Shown here: in pieces, positions 33,676-43,021 of the stretch | Layout of the letters: each line of letters begins with the position of its first letter | Numbering within the stretch: the stretch's first letter is position 1 | From: Arcicella gelida | GTDB lineage: Bacteria; Bacteroidota; Bacteroidia; Cytophagales; Spirosomataceae | DNA length: 64,000 nt | Direction: 5' to 3' | Assembly (NCBI RefSeq): GCF_034931025.1 | Contig: NZ_JAYGIL010000004.1 | Location: 186,001 to 250,000 of the forward strand | The notes under the pieces: generated by a model | What the model was told of the DNA's origin: nothing | What the model saw: the letters and a program-made list of their open reading frames with translations, nothing else | Databases searched by the model: none | Translations under genes and position numbers: made by a program

Positions 33676-34113
33676 TTACTCTACCTTATTTTTACAAGTT
33701 GCTAATATTTTTTGTACATCTTTTACTTCTGTAATGGTTTTTTCTCCGCCCCATTCATTATAAATAAAAGTAGCAATTTCGGCTACGTCCAAAGCTTGTA
33801 ATTGCGAATTGGCTGGCATTGGTTGGCGATACGTTTTTCCATTTACAATAATGGTATCCATCAATCCATTTCGCATCGAACAGAGAATAAGTTCTTTATT
33901 CTTTGCCAAAAAATCTGAACCAGCAATCGGCGGATACAATCCCGCTAAACCTCCTCCTTTTTCTTGATGACAATTTGCACAATGTGTTTTGTAAAGTGCT
34001 TGTCCGTCGATATAATACTGTTTTCTTTTGATTTCCTCTTTGCTATCACAAGCAAACATCGTTAATATACAAAGAGCAAATGAAAATTTGATGGCAATAC
34101 TTTGTTGTAACAT
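33676..34113 (-). CDS. c-type cytochrome lipoprotein
   Basis: A 145-residue protein when started at MLQQSIAIKFSFALCI. A longer frame starts at 34161 but overlaps the SCO gene. The lipobox LTMFAC puts the lipid on residue 22. One haem-c motif CANCH (residues 45-49) and a distal methionine in RQPMPANSQ identify a single-domain cytochrome c (Cytochrome_CBB3 type), which carries electrons in the periplasm. It lies 22 bp after the SCO gene and belongs to the same unit. Confidence 0.9.
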   Translation of the reverse strand: MLQQSIAIKFSFALCILTMFACDSKEEIKRKQYYIDGQALYKTHCANCHQEKGGGLAGLYPPIAGSDFLAKNKELILCSMRNGLMDTIIVNGKTYRQPMPANSQLQALDVAEIATFIYNEWGGEKTITEVKDVQKILATCKNKVE

Positions 34114-34135
34114 TAATATCTTTTTCAATAAATTA

Positions 34136-34795
34136 TTATTTATGATTTGAACTCGATTCATTTAAAAGTATTTCCATATCCTCCATCAAGTTATCTACTT
34201 TTGCAGGAACAGTTCCATCGTAAATTCCACGAATGTGGCGATTTTTGTCAACTAAAATAAACGCTCCGCTATGTACTACACCACCCGGTTGGGTTGGGTC
34301 GTCGGCAGCAGAAACCATATAACTTTTTTGTCCGATTTCAAAAATTTTCGCTTTATCACCCGTCACCATTTGCCAAGAATTCCCTTTGATGCCCAGATTA
34401 CTTTTAAACTCTTTTAACACAGCAGGCGTATCATGGCGTGGGTCGATTGAATGAGAAAGTAAAATTACGTTCGGGTTATCCTTATACTTTTCATAAATCC
34501 GAAGCATTTGCGTTTTCATTTTTGGGCAAATCGTAGGACAAGTCGTAAAAAAGAAATCGGCGATATAGATTTTTCCAGCAACAAATTCTTGCGTAATTTT
34601 TACGGAATCCTGATTGATAAATTCAAAATCAGGAATTTTGTGGTAAATGGTATCAACAACCATTTTGCCATCAATCATTTTCTCAGCCGTTTCTTTATTG
34701 CCCAAATAAGGTAATTCTTTAGGCGATTTCGAACAGCCCAATACAATGTTTAGCAGAAAGATTAAGGATAAACAATGAACAATATTTCTCTTCAT
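34136..34795 (-). CDS. SCO1/SenC copper chaperone, lipoprotein
   Basis: A 219-residue protein from MKRNIVHCLSLIF, with lipobox IVLGC (Cys 21). The thioredoxin-like fold carries the copper-binding CxxxC motif in FFFTTCPTICPKM (C86, C90) and the distal histidine H175 in VVHSGAFILVDK. SCO proteins load copper into the CuA site of cytochrome oxidase. The neighbouring cytochrome c gene fits a respiratory role. Confidence 0.93.
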   Translation of the reverse strand: MKRNIVHCLSLIFLLNIVLGCSKSPKELPYLGNKETAEKMIDGKMVVDTIYHKIPDFEFINQDSVKITQEFVAGKIYIADFFFTTCPTICPKMKTQMLRIYEKYKDNPNVILLSHSIDPRHDTPAVLKEFKSNLGIKGNSWQMVTGDKAKIFEIGQKSYMVSAADDPTQPGGVVHSGAFILVDKNRHIRGIYDGTVPAKVDNLMEDMEILLNESSSNHK

Positions 34796-34818
34796 GATAT
34801 TTAACAAGTATTCAAAAC

Positions 34819-35211
34819 TTACTTTTTCAAAAAAGCTTTTGCCTCTTCAATACTTGCATTCGTTAATTCTTTTACTTTAACAATTTTGTTTTTCTCTCCT
34901 TCGTAGTATTTTACTACTTCTTCTTCTGATTTCCCTTTTACTTGATCAGGATTATACTTTTCCATCCATTCCATCATTTTTACATCGGCAGAATCTAACG
35001 CTACATACAATTCTTTCGCTTTTGAAGAATCTGAAGATACTTTTGAAATAGAATCTAATTGTCCTTTCAAGGTCATGATTTCATCCATTTTTGGCATTAC
35101 TTCATCATGTACTGCCATTACTTCTTCAATCATTTTTTTCTGTTTGTCTTCCGACTTTGAACAAGAAAAAACTACTGACAACATTAATACCGATAATAAT
35201 ATTTTCTTCAT
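34819..35211 (-). CDS. small helical lipoprotein, unknown
   Basis: A 130-residue protein from MKKILLSVLMLSVVFSC, with a lipobox cysteine at residue 17. The longer frame to 35310 overlaps the end of recN. The mature part is almost entirely charged helix (KKMIEEVMAVHDEVMPKMDE, then SEEEVVKYYEGEKNKIVK), often annotated as viral A-type inclusion-like in Bacteroidota. It lies 23 bp upstream of the SCO gene, so it may belong to the same unit and help copper or cytochrome handling; this is inference. Confidence 0.75.
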   Translation of the reverse strand: MKKILLSVLMLSVVFSCSKSEDKQKKMIEEVMAVHDEVMPKMDEIMTLKGQLDSISKVSSDSSKAKELYVALDSADVKMMEWMEKYNPDQVKGKSEEEVVKYYEGEKNKIVKVKELTNASIEEAKAFLKK

Positions 35212-35238
35212 ATTGATAAGTACCTGTTTAGTTTGGAA

Positions 35239-35246
35239 CAAATTTA
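35239..35246 (-). promoter_or_regulatory. -7 box of the lipoprotein/SCO/cytochrome unit
   Basis: TAAATTTG on the minus strand, 28 bp before the chosen start at 35211. Confidence 0.5.
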
Positions 35247-35296
35247 TTGAGATAACAAGCTTTCGACCTTGAACGTTTAGCTTGTTAGATAATATT

Positions 35297-36964
35297 TTAA
35301 CTGAGTGCAAGATGTTTCCCTAAAATCTCACGAGCATTTTCTACAATGGCTTTTGATGGATTTTCTCCGCCAATCATCTGTGCAATTTCCATTACTCTTT
35401 CTTCACTACTTAATTTTCGGATTTTTGAAACCGTTCTTTCTGAAGAATTATCTTTATACACAAAGTAATGTGCTGAACCTTGTGCCGCAATTTGATGCAA
35501 GTGTGTAATAGCAATCAATTGGTGATTGCGGCTCATTTCTCGCATCATATTTCCAACTTTTATTGATACTTCACCAGAAATTCCTGTATCAATTTCATCA
35601 AAAATAATGGTTGGCAAAGCTCGTTTATTGGCTAAAATATACTTTATCGCCAACATTAAACGGCTAAATTCACCGCCAGAAGCTACATTTTTAATCGGTT
35701 GTGGTTTAATCCCTTTATTGGCTGAAAACAACAAATTAATCACATTAATCCCCATTGGTGATGGCTTTATGATTTCATCTTCAATTTTCAAACTAGCATT
35801 TGGCATTCCTAAATCTTTCAGCAAATCTGAAATTTGTTTTTCAATAATTGGCAAAGCTACGAGTCTTGATTGCGATAAAGCTTCGGCACTTATCAATACT
35901 TCTTTCTCGGTTTTCTCTACTTCCGCTTTTGCATCTGCCAAAGCTTCGTCGATATTCAGTACTTTATTAACTTTTTGTTCTAATTCTTTCTGAATGGCTA
36001 ATAATTCAACATCTGTTTTTACTTGATGTTTTTGTAAAAGATTATAAATTACATCAAGTCGTTGCTGAATACTGGTGATTTTTTCATTATCTAATTCTAC
36101 TTCTTCGGCTTCGCTTTCTACTTCAACAGCAATGTCTTTAAGTTCAATCAAACAGCTTTGAATACGTTCTTTCAATTGCAAATACTGTTCGCCAAAAGTA
36201 CTGATGCTATTCAAATTGGCTAAGGTTGAAGTAAGTAATGGAATGATAGATTGCTCGGTAGCATTCAAATATTCGGCTGACAAAAGCAATTTAGATTTTA
36301 CTTCTTCGGCATTTTCTAATTTATTTAGCTCTTGCTCTAATACTTCTAATTCGCCTGCTTTTAGCTTTATTTTCTGTAATTCATCCAGCAAGAAGGAATT
36401 ATAATCAAACTCTTTTTTACTTTCTTTGGCTTCTATTCGAAGCTGTTCATATACTTTTTGGGCTTTATGAAAAGCCTGAAAATCTTTTTTATAAGTATCT
36501 AATAAATCATGATTCTGAGTGAAAGTATCGACGATTTCTAATTGATAATCGTTTGCTCCCAATAATAGATTATCATGCTGTGAATGCACATCCATCAATT
36601 GCGAAGCTACTCTGCGAAGCGTTTCTAAATTAACAGGCGTATCATTGACGAAAGCACGAGTTTTGCCTTGCGGAGAAATCTCACGACGAATTACGCAATG
36701 TTCGTCATAATCTAATTCTTCTTCCTCAAAAATACTCTTGATAATATAGCCCGAAACATCAAATTCGCCCTCGATAACACACTTTTCATTTGGATTAAAA
36801 AGTGTACGAGTATCGGCACGATTGCCCAATAACAATCCTAAAGCACCCAACATAATAGACTTTCCCGCACCTGTTTCGCCTGTAACAATGTTTAAAGCAA
36901 CGTCTGGTGTTAATACGAGATGCTCGATTAAAGCATAGTTTTTTATTTGTAACTTCGTTAGCAT
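35297..36964 (-). CDS. recN: DNA repair protein RecN
   Basis: A 555-residue SMC-like ATPase for double-strand break repair. The Walker A motif is in IVTGETGAGKSIMLGAL (about residue 30), long coiled coils span 155-375, and the signature and Walker B motifs are at the end (SGGEFSRLMLAIKYIL, PTIIFDEIDTGISGE). Length is normal. It is preceded by a TATATTTG promoter box at 37003-37010. Confidence 0.96.
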   Translation of the reverse strand: MLTKLQIKNYALIEHLVLTPDVALNIVTGETGAGKSIMLGALGLLLGNRADTRTLFNPNEKCVIEGEFDVSGYIIKSIFEEEELDYDEHCVIRREISPQGKTRAFVNDTPVNLETLRRVASQLMDVHSQHDNLLLGANDYQLEIVDTFTQNHDLLDTYKKDFQAFHKAQKVYEQLRIEAKESKKEFDYNSFLLDELQKIKLKAGELEVLEQELNKLENAEEVKSKLLLSAEYLNATEQSIIPLLTSTLANLNSISTFGEQYLQLKERIQSCLIELKDIAVEVESEAEEVELDNEKITSIQQRLDVIYNLLQKHQVKTDVELLAIQKELEQKVNKVLNIDEALADAKAEVEKTEKEVLISAEALSQSRLVALPIIEKQISDLLKDLGMPNASLKIEDEIIKPSPMGINVINLLFSANKGIKPQPIKNVASGGEFSRLMLAIKYILANKRALPTIIFDEIDTGISGEVSIKVGNMMREMSRNHQLIAITHLHQIAAQGSAHYFVYKDNSSERTVSKIRKLSSEERVMEIAQMIGGENPSKAIVENAREILGKHLALS

Positions 36965-37002
36965 AAGTTGTTGGCATAAAAGCCTTGTCTGTCAATTCTT
37001 CA

Positions 37003-37010
37003 CAAATATA
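37003..37010 (-). promoter_or_regulatory. -7 box of the recN promoter
   Basis: TATATTTG on the minus strand, 39 bp before the recN start. Confidence 0.55.
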
Positions 37011-37034
37011 CTAAGGACGGAGGAGTCCTTTTAT

Positions 37035-37841
37035 TCAATTTTCAAATTTAGGTTCTCTTTTAGTCATTTTCGCTTCGAAAGCTTCTTGCAAATCGGCAGA
37101 GAGTAACATTCCTGCATTCCAAGTTGCCATGTAATTAAGTCCATCGGCTACAGAATTATCACGGCTATGCAGTAAAATGTGTTTTGTTCCACGAATAGCG
37201 ACAGGTGATTTTTGGGCAATTGTTTCCGCCAATTTCATTACTTCTGTCAACATCGTTTCTTTATCTGTAAAAGTACGATTCACGATTCCGATTTTCTCAG
37301 CTTCTTTCCCTTCTACATTTCTACCAGTATAAGCCATTTCTCGTACTAAACCATCGCCAATCAGTTTTGGTAATCTTTGTAGCGTACCCAAATCGGCTAC
37401 CATTCCCATATCAATTTCTTTAATCGTGAAAAAAGCATCTTCCGTACAATAACGCATATCGCAAGCACAAACTAAGTCGATTCCGCCACCGATACAACCG
37501 CCATGAATAGCTACTAAAACTGGTTTAGAACAATTTTCGATGGCATTGATGGGAGCTTGTAAACGCAAAATATCTTTGCGAATACTCTCTCTTCGGCGAG
37601 CTTCGCATGGCATTTTACTTTGTGTAACCGACATCAGCAAACTTAAATCTATGCCTGCACAAAAATGTTTGCTATCGCCACCTTCCAGTACGATTACTCT
37701 TACTTCTGGGTTTTCATCGAGTTCAGTAAAGATTTGCAAGATTTCATCCCAAGCGGTTTGATTCAATGCATTGGCTTTGTCAGGGCGATTGATGATAAGA
37801 TGAGCAATATTATTCTGGATTGATAATTTGAGCGTTTCCAT
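37035..37841 (-). CDS. enoyl-CoA hydratase/isomerase (crotonase) family protein
   Basis: A 268-residue protein from METLKLSIQNNIAHL. The frame is open for 31 more residues, but these do not fit the family. The crotonase oxyanion-hole motifs are seen in FCAGIDLSLL and IHGGCIGGGIDLVCACDMRYC, followed by the acid residues in DAFFTIKEIDMGMVADLG. This last block is like delta3,5-delta2,4-dienoyl-CoA isomerases (ECH1 type), so an isomerase role in fatty-acid oxidation is likelier than hydratase. A strong hairpin (37859-37901) lies in its leader. Confidence 0.88.
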   Translation of the reverse strand: METLKLSIQNNIAHLIINRPDKANALNQTAWDEILQIFTELDENPEVRVIVLEGGDSKHFCAGIDLSLLMSVTQSKMPCEARRRESIRKDILRLQAPINAIENCSKPVLVAIHGGCIGGGIDLVCACDMRYCTEDAFFTIKEIDMGMVADLGTLQRLPKLIGDGLVREMAYTGRNVEGKEAEKIGIVNRTFTDKETMLTEVMKLAETIAQKSPVAIRGTKHILLHSRDNSVADGLNYMATWNAGMLLSADLQEAFEAKMTKREPKFEN

Positions 37842-37858
37842 GTTTTTGGGAATAAAAA

Positions 37859-37901
37859 ATTCACAGAGAAAAAACTGAATATCAGTAGTTTCCCTGTGAA
37901 T
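37859..37901 (-). terminator. terminator of the TonB-type barrel gene
   Basis: Arms ATTCACAGGGAAA and TTCTCTGTGAAT, followed by TTTTTTATT on the minus strand, between the barrel gene stop and the crotonase start. A TAATTTTG box lies upstream of the hairpin (37932-37939), so it might also act as an attenuator for the crotonase gene. Confidence 0.65.
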
Positions 37902-37931
37902 GTTGAAGTTAGACGATATAGAATTGGAACG

Positions 37932-37939
37932 CAAAATTA
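37932..37939 (-). promoter_or_regulatory. possible -7 box upstream of the crotonase gene
   Basis: TAATTTTG on the minus strand fits TAnnTTTG, but transcription from here would cross the hairpin at 37859-37901 before the start codon. Confidence 0.3.
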
Positions 37940-37955
37940 AAGTAAAATATTTCGA

Positions 37956-40388
37956 TTAACTTCTGCCTTTACCACCACCACCGCCATCATTATCTCCATT
38001 TGATCTTTGGTTTACTTTTACGTTGGTATTACCAAAATTATAAGTAAAGTTGATTCTTAGTCTGCGGTTATCCCAGCGATATTCTCCTGTAGAAACCAAT
38101 TCATTGGTTCTAGCAACATTTCTATAACGGTTCAAATAGGCGGGGTCTTGGACAGAAATTTTCAACGTAGCTTTTTTATCCCAAAGGAATTTCTTGATGC
38201 CTAAATCGAAAGAGCCTTGTGCTTTACTCGTTTCAAAACCCCATGTTTCACCAGAATTTACATAGCCCGAAATTTCAGCAGAAAGTGTTTTATTCAAGGT
38301 GAATGTTTGTTGTAAATACAATCCACTATAAAATTGGTTTACGTCAACAATAGCATTTTCTCTGCTGTAATTATACATATTGATGCCACTCCAAATATTT
38401 ACATTTACATTCCACCATTTTGTAAGATTGAATGGCAAGGAAGTACTGAAACTCCACCATGATACTTTTCCGTTGACATTTTCTATAGACTCTTGTATCA
38501 AACGATTGCCAGGAATATACACCGAATCTACACTATAAACATCTGCAAAGAACTGTTTTACAGTGACGTAATCTATCGTAAAACTGAAGGCATCTTTAAT
38601 AGTATGCGTCATAGAAAAGCTATTATTCAAAGAGGGGAGTAAATTAGGGTTTCCTTTTGCATACTGTTGTGGTGAGAAAAAGCGATTAAAAGTATTAAAA
38701 TTATCACTGTTTGGACGATTGATTCTACGAGAAAAACCCAGTGAAACAGCATAATCTTTCGTTACTTTTTTATTCAAAGAAAGCGTTGGAAACAAATTAA
38801 AATAGTTCTGAGTTGAAAGTTCTTCGCCAGCTCTATCAGTTCCAGAAGTATAGGTTTGTTCACCTCTCAAACCTGTTTGTAGATTCAAGGTTTTACTGAG
38901 TTCTGTATTGAGCATAAAGTAAGCTGCATGAATATTTTGTTTGAATTTGAAATATGAATTGACCAATGCTCCGTTGTCTCTGAAATTATCATTAAAGTCT
39001 TTTGCATTATCTGAGAAACTACTTTTAAAACCTGTTTCTAGTTTTACTTTTTTTGTTAGATTTTTTACAAAATCAGCTTTCAAAGCATAAGTAACAAAGT
39101 TTTCAGGCGAGTAAATCTGATTATTCACTACATTTTGTTGACTTTCCAGCATGTTGGTAGTTTTAAAGCGGTCATCGAATGTTATTTTATTAATAATCAC
39201 ATCGAAATCTACGTTTAGTACCGTTCCTGAAGTATCAAAACTTTGTTTCCAGTGCGTATTAATAAGGTAATTTTTATTATCTGTATTACGGTTACGCAAC
39301 ATTTCAATGGCTTGCGTTGTGTTTACTTGTTGATTACTTTGGTTAATTGATCTTTCAAAAAGATTGTCAGACAATGCACCTTGTACTGTAAAACCTACAC
39401 TTGTATTTTTACTAAAATCATAATCAAAAGCGACTTTCGATGACCACGAATTTCCATTCCCTAAAGCCTTTCCGATATTTTTACGAGTTTCCACTAAATT
39501 ACTGCCTTCGTACAATTCTTGCGTTTCATTAAAAGCATTAAACCAAGTCATATAATTTCTACTCAAATTGGCATAAAGGGTATATTTGCCTTTCTTGGCA
39601 TTCATCGTAATGCCCTGATTATTTTTTGGGAAACTACCATATTCTTTATAATTGCTATAACCGACACCCATATCCACGATGTAGTTTGTGCCAAAATTTT
39701 TGCCTTTTTTAGTTTTGATATTGATAATTGCCGTTGTTCCAGAAGCATCATAACGAGCCGACGGATTGGTGATTACTTCTATTTTATCAATGTCATCACT
39801 CTTTAGTGTCTTCAAGAAATTAGCTAATTGTTCATCGCTTAGATAGGTTTTACGGTCATCAATCATGACCAAAACACCCGATTTCCCTTTTACTTTTATC
39901 GTTTCTGAGTTTCTATCTACCGTAATGCCCGGCACTTTTTCCATCAGCTCCAAACCGTTCAAACCAGAAGTAATCGGGCTGGCATCTACGTTCATAATCA
40001 TCTTGTCGCCCGAACGTTCTATCAATTGCTTTTTAACGCTTACTTCTACTTCTGAAAGCGTTTTAGATTCAGGCAATAATTGAATATTTCCAAGATTCAA
40101 ATCTGAACGTACTTCAATTTTTTGATAGTACTTTTGATAGCCAATTGCCGTGATGGCAAGTAAATAAGTATTGTGAGGAATTTGTGGCGTAAGGAATTTA
40201 CCATCCACATCGGCTACAGCTCCTTTTACCATTGTTGAATCTTTTTCATTCAAAATCAATACATTAGCAAAAGAAGCAGCTTGTTTTTTTTCGTCTATTA
40301 CTATTCCTGAAACAGTTGACTGCCCCAAAGCTTGGATAGTAGTAAAGAGAAATAGCACTAGAAAAGTAGGTTTAAAGGTCATGAGCAT
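37956..40388 (-). CDS. TonB-dependent receptor-like outer-membrane barrel
   Basis: An 810-residue outer-membrane protein with a signal peptide ending at LGQ. Residues 25-105 form a carboxypeptidase-regulatory-like Ig domain (VSGIVIDEKKQAASFANVLI), residues 120-230 a plug-like domain (GDKMIMNVDASPITSGLNGL, IDKIEVITNPSARYDASGTT), and the rest a barrel of the OMP_b-brl_3 type with NYFNLFPTLSLNKKV and RRINRPNSDNFNTFNRFFSP. The C-terminus is an odd hydrophilic NGDNDGGGGGKGRS tail after the last strand. It is not paired with a SusD gene, so the substrate is unknown; small peptides or ions are more likely than glycans. M3 is an alternative start. Confidence 0.88.
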   Translation of the reverse strand: MLMTFKPTFLVLFLFTTIQALGQSTVSGIVIDEKKQAASFANVLILNEKDSTMVKGAVADVDGKFLTPQIPHNTYLLAITAIGYQKYYQKIEVRSDLNLGNIQLLPESKTLSEVEVSVKKQLIERSGDKMIMNVDASPITSGLNGLELMEKVPGITVDRNSETIKVKGKSGVLVMIDDRKTYLSDEQLANFLKTLKSDDIDKIEVITNPSARYDASGTTAIINIKTKKGKNFGTNYIVDMGVGYSNYKEYGSFPKNNQGITMNAKKGKYTLYANLSRNYMTWFNAFNETQELYEGSNLVETRKNIGKALGNGNSWSSKVAFDYDFSKNTSVGFTVQGALSDNLFERSINQSNQQVNTTQAIEMLRNRNTDNKNYLINTHWKQSFDTSGTVLNVDFDVIINKITFDDRFKTTNMLESQQNVVNNQIYSPENFVTYALKADFVKNLTKKVKLETGFKSSFSDNAKDFNDNFRDNGALVNSYFKFKQNIHAAYFMLNTELSKTLNLQTGLRGEQTYTSGTDRAGEELSTQNYFNLFPTLSLNKKVTKDYAVSLGFSRRINRPNSDNFNTFNRFFSPQQYAKGNPNLLPSLNNSFSMTHTIKDAFSFTIDYVTVKQFFADVYSVDSVYIPGNRLIQESIENVNGKVSWWSFSTSLPFNLTKWWNVNVNIWSGINMYNYSRENAIVDVNQFYSGLYLQQTFTLNKTLSAEISGYVNSGETWGFETSKAQGSFDLGIKKFLWDKKATLKISVQDPAYLNRYRNVARTNELVSTGEYRWDNRRLRINFTYNFGNTNVKVNQRSNGDNDGGGGGKGRS

Positions 40389-40570
40389 TTAGCATTTTGT
40401 TGATTTGACAAGAAGATGCAAAGGTTGTACAAAATGTTGCATGCAAAAAGTTAAAAAGTCTTAACAAATGTTAAACATTCAGGATAGCACCCTTACAGAC
40501 AAAGTCTTAGGAATAATAATTTCTACAGAAATGATGTGGATATACGAAAAGAAATGTATAAATTTTTGCC

Positions 40571-41440
40571 ATGATTAGAGTCCCTTCCCTTATACACGCT
40601 GGTGAATTTCAGTCCTTGAAAATTCAGGATATGACTTTTGTTGCCTATCGCAACCAAGACCCTCCCCTAAAAAACGAAGTGTTTTTTGAGGAACACGCCA
40701 TGATCTTCGTCTTGGAAGGTGAAAAACGTTTTACTTTACCCAGCCAAACCATTCTTGTGCGTAAAGGCAGTGTGGTCTTTATACCGAGAGGCTATTATTT
40801 GATGCAAGAAACCATTGATGCGAGCTACAGAAGTTTGGTTTTTTTCTTTAACGAAAAGCTTTTGAAAGAATTTGTCAGCCAACATTTAGAGCTTTTTGAA
40901 GAATACCAAAGTAGCCAAGCTTTGCAGGTAATGTGGAATAATGCGAACCAGTTATTGGTTCTGGAAATCACGGAGAGTTTGGATAAATTCACAGAATCTA
41001 TTTTTCCGTATTTCAATCATGAAACTCAGTATTTGAATCATTTTTTACGATTAAAACTACAGGAATTACTCTTACATATTCTGGAAATCGACCATTCAAA
41101 ACAGTTTAAATCGATCCTTTTTAGTTTGTACAAAGGCGAAAAACCCGATTTAGCCTTTTTGATGAATTCTTATTACTTAAAACCACTTTCATTAGAAGAA
41201 CTCTCAAGACTTTCAGGTAGAAGCTTGTCGGCTTTTAAAAGAGATTTTCAACAAGAATTTAATACAACGCCAGCCCTTTGGATTAAAAATAAACGATTGG
41301 AATATGCCTGTTTACAGATAGAAAAGACAGAGAAAAACGTTTCAGAAATCAGTATGGAAATAGGTTATGAAAGTGTTTCACACTTCATAAAAGCCTTTAA
41401 AGAAAAGTATGGACATACGCCTTCGGCTTTGAAAAGATAG
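40571..41440 (+). CDS. AraC-family transcriptional regulator
   Basis: A 289-residue regulator. The N-terminal cupin-like sensor domain is at 1-140 (EEHAMIFVLEGEKRFTLPSQ) and the C-terminal double helix-turn-helix at about 185-289 (LEELSRLSGRSLSAFKRDFQ, then VSEISMEIGYESVSHFIKAF). It is divergent from the TonB-type barrel gene with 182 bp between and may regulate it. The target is unknown. A tandem 21-bp repeat array follows 46 bp after its stop. Confidence 0.92.
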   Translation: MIRVPSLIHAGEFQSLKIQDMTFVAYRNQDPPLKNEVFFEEHAMIFVLEGEKRFTLPSQTILVRKGSVVFIPRGYYLMQETIDASYRSLVFFFNEKLLKEFVSQHLELFEEYQSSQALQVMWNNANQLLVLEITESLDKFTESIFPYFNHETQYLNHFLRLKLQELLLHILEIDHSKQFKSILFSLYKGEKPDLAFLMNSYYLKPLSLEELSRLSGRSLSAFKRDFQQEFNTTPALWIKNKRLEYACLQIEKTEKNVSEISMEIGYESVSHFIKAFKEKYGHTPSALKR

Positions 41441-41485
41441 GATTGGTAAAATACGTTATGCGTATTTAATCTTACTAGATGCCTA

Positions 41486-41632
41486 TTTCATTTTACTAGA
41501 TAACCATTTCATCTAACAAGATGCCTGTTTCATTTTACTAGATGGCCATTTCATCTAACAAGGTGCCTGTTTCATTTTACTAGATGACCATTTCATCTAA
41601 CAAGATGCCTGTTTCATTTTACTAGATGGGCA
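41486..41632. repeat. tandem array of seven 21-bp units (42-bp dimers)
   Basis: Seven units of exactly 21 bp, alternating between TTTCATTTTACTAGATGRCC+A and TTTCATCTAACAAGATGCCT+G types, so the higher-order period is 42 bp. A degenerate partial unit precedes it at about 41474. Differences between copies are single bases. The spacing equals two helical turns, as for a stack of protein-binding sites. No spacer-like variable sequence exists, so it is not CRISPR. Confidence 0.85.
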
Positions 41633-41679
41633 TAATAAAATACAATTAGAAAGATAGAAAAAACATAAAAGACCGATAA

Positions 41680-41917
41680 ACATGAGTCATCCCGAATTTT
41701 AAAATCATAAAAAAGCGGTCGAAATTAGTTTTTCGACCGCTTTTTTATGATTGATGGGCAATGAATTCCTACTGTTTGAGCGAAGCGAGTTTAGGAATTC
41801 TTGATTTTTTTGTTACTTTTTGTATCAAGACAAAAAGTAAGGACGAGAATAAATCCAAAAAATATTGAAATCACTTAAAACTTGCATTTTCAAGAGAAAA
41901 TTCGGGATGACTCATGT
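41680..41917. mobile_element. MITE-like repeat element, copy A (238 bp)
   Basis: The ends are perfect inverted repeats of at least 20 bp (ACATGAGTCATCCCGAATTT and its complement). Inside are three hairpins: AAAGCGGTCGAAA/TTTCGACCGCTTT, GAATTCCTA/TAGGAATTC around TTTGAGCGAAGCGAGTTT, and TTACTTTTTGT/ACAAAAAGTAA. It has no coding capacity. A second copy in opposite orientation is at 43691-43927. Confidence 0.75.
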
Positions 41918-41919
41918 TT

Positions 41920-42888
41920 TTATTTCACTTCAAAAAAACCTTCGCCAATTTTGTAACCTTCAGCATATAATTCTATGATATGTTTACCATCTTTATAAGC
42001 TTGTCCACGGCTGTAAACGAATTCAACAGATTGATGACTGTTATCATAAACAATTCTTTGCTTTGCAGTATAAGTAACATCTTTGTTTTTATACGTAAAA
42101 CTGCCAGAACCAGTACTCATATCCGCAATAGACTGACCAGATGGGTCGATAATTCTTAAAAAAATCACTTTTGCTTCTCGTGTCGTCAATGGATTTTCTT
42201 GCAAATAGAAGGTGATTCTTACTTTATCTACTTTCTTCGATTTATAAACACCGCCATCACTTTCTTTTCCTTTTACAGAAATCGCATAGACATTGATACT
42301 TTCAGCATGAAGAGCTGCCGCCTGAGAAACCTTTTCGGATAATTCTCTATTACGTTCAGATAATTCTTTTTGGCGAATTGTATAATTAATGGCAGAATCG
42401 TTCAAGGCTTTTTGAGCAAAAGTAATGTCTTCTAAAAGTGCTTGAGCTTCCTTACTCAACGAATCGTTCATCGCTGCGAGAATACCATTCTCTTTTCTTA
42501 AACTCACTAATTCATTATCTTTTTCTCCTAATAAAGTAAGGTATTTCTTGAATTTCAACTCATACTTTTTCATCGAAAAACCTACTGATTTCTGCAAAGC
42601 TATTTTATCTTTTTGCAATTGTTGCTTTGCACGAATCAACTCACTTACATCACCACCCAAACGTTTAATTTCAACAATTTTTGTATTTAACTGTTTTTCT
42701 ATTGAATCTAATTTGGTACTTGCTACTAACAAATCCTTAGCTTGCAAATTGCTTAGGTCTTCGTTTCTTTTATTAAACTGGCGTTCTCTGAAATATAAAA
42801 ACCCCAATGCTGTAACTAAAATAATCAATACAGCAACGGCAATTTTAAGTTTCTGTTCACTTTGTCTATTTGGATTATACTCCTCCAT
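41920..42888 (-). CDS. membrane-anchored coiled-coil protein, unknown
   Basis: A 322-residue protein. One transmembrane helix lies at 16-33 (IAVAVLIILVTALGFLYF), a long coiled coil at 40-190, and a C-terminal strand-rich domain at about 200-322 (VDKVRITFYLQENPLTTREA, QSVEFVYSRGQAYKDGKHII). The coiled coil and domain should project into the periplasm. It is conserved in Bacteroidota as far as I recall, without an assigned function. It is flanked by the two MITE-like copies. Confidence 0.7.
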   Translation of the reverse strand: MEEYNPNRQSEQKLKIAVAVLIILVTALGFLYFRERQFNKRNEDLSNLQAKDLLVASTKLDSIEKQLNTKIVEIKRLGGDVSELIRAKQQLQKDKIALQKSVGFSMKKYELKFKKYLTLLGEKDNELVSLRKENGILAAMNDSLSKEAQALLEDITFAQKALNDSAINYTIRQKELSERNRELSEKVSQAAALHAESINVYAISVKGKESDGGVYKSKKVDKVRITFYLQENPLTTREAKVIFLRIIDPSGQSIADMSTGSGSFTYKNKDVTYTAKQRIVYDNSHQSVEFVYSRGQAYKDGKHIIELYAEGYKIGEGFFEVK

Positions 42889-43021
42889 TGGCTAGTATTT
42901 GATAATTTATGTTTGTATTAACTTTAAACGTTATAAGTTTGGTTTAATTTTGCAAAACTAAGTGTTTACCCCCGATTACACAAAAATACAAATATTTACC
43001 AATCATTCTTGAGCTGAAACC

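Larger units (their letters stand above)
41441..41919. other. repeat-filled intergenic region
   Basis: No gene. It holds the 21-bp tandem array (41486-41632) and one copy of a MITE-like element (41680-41917), which ends within three bases of the next gene's stop. Confidence 0.7.

Noticed and set aside
41486..41632. Possible CRISPR array
   Set aside because: The alternating 21-bp units leave no variable spacers, and no cas genes are nearby.
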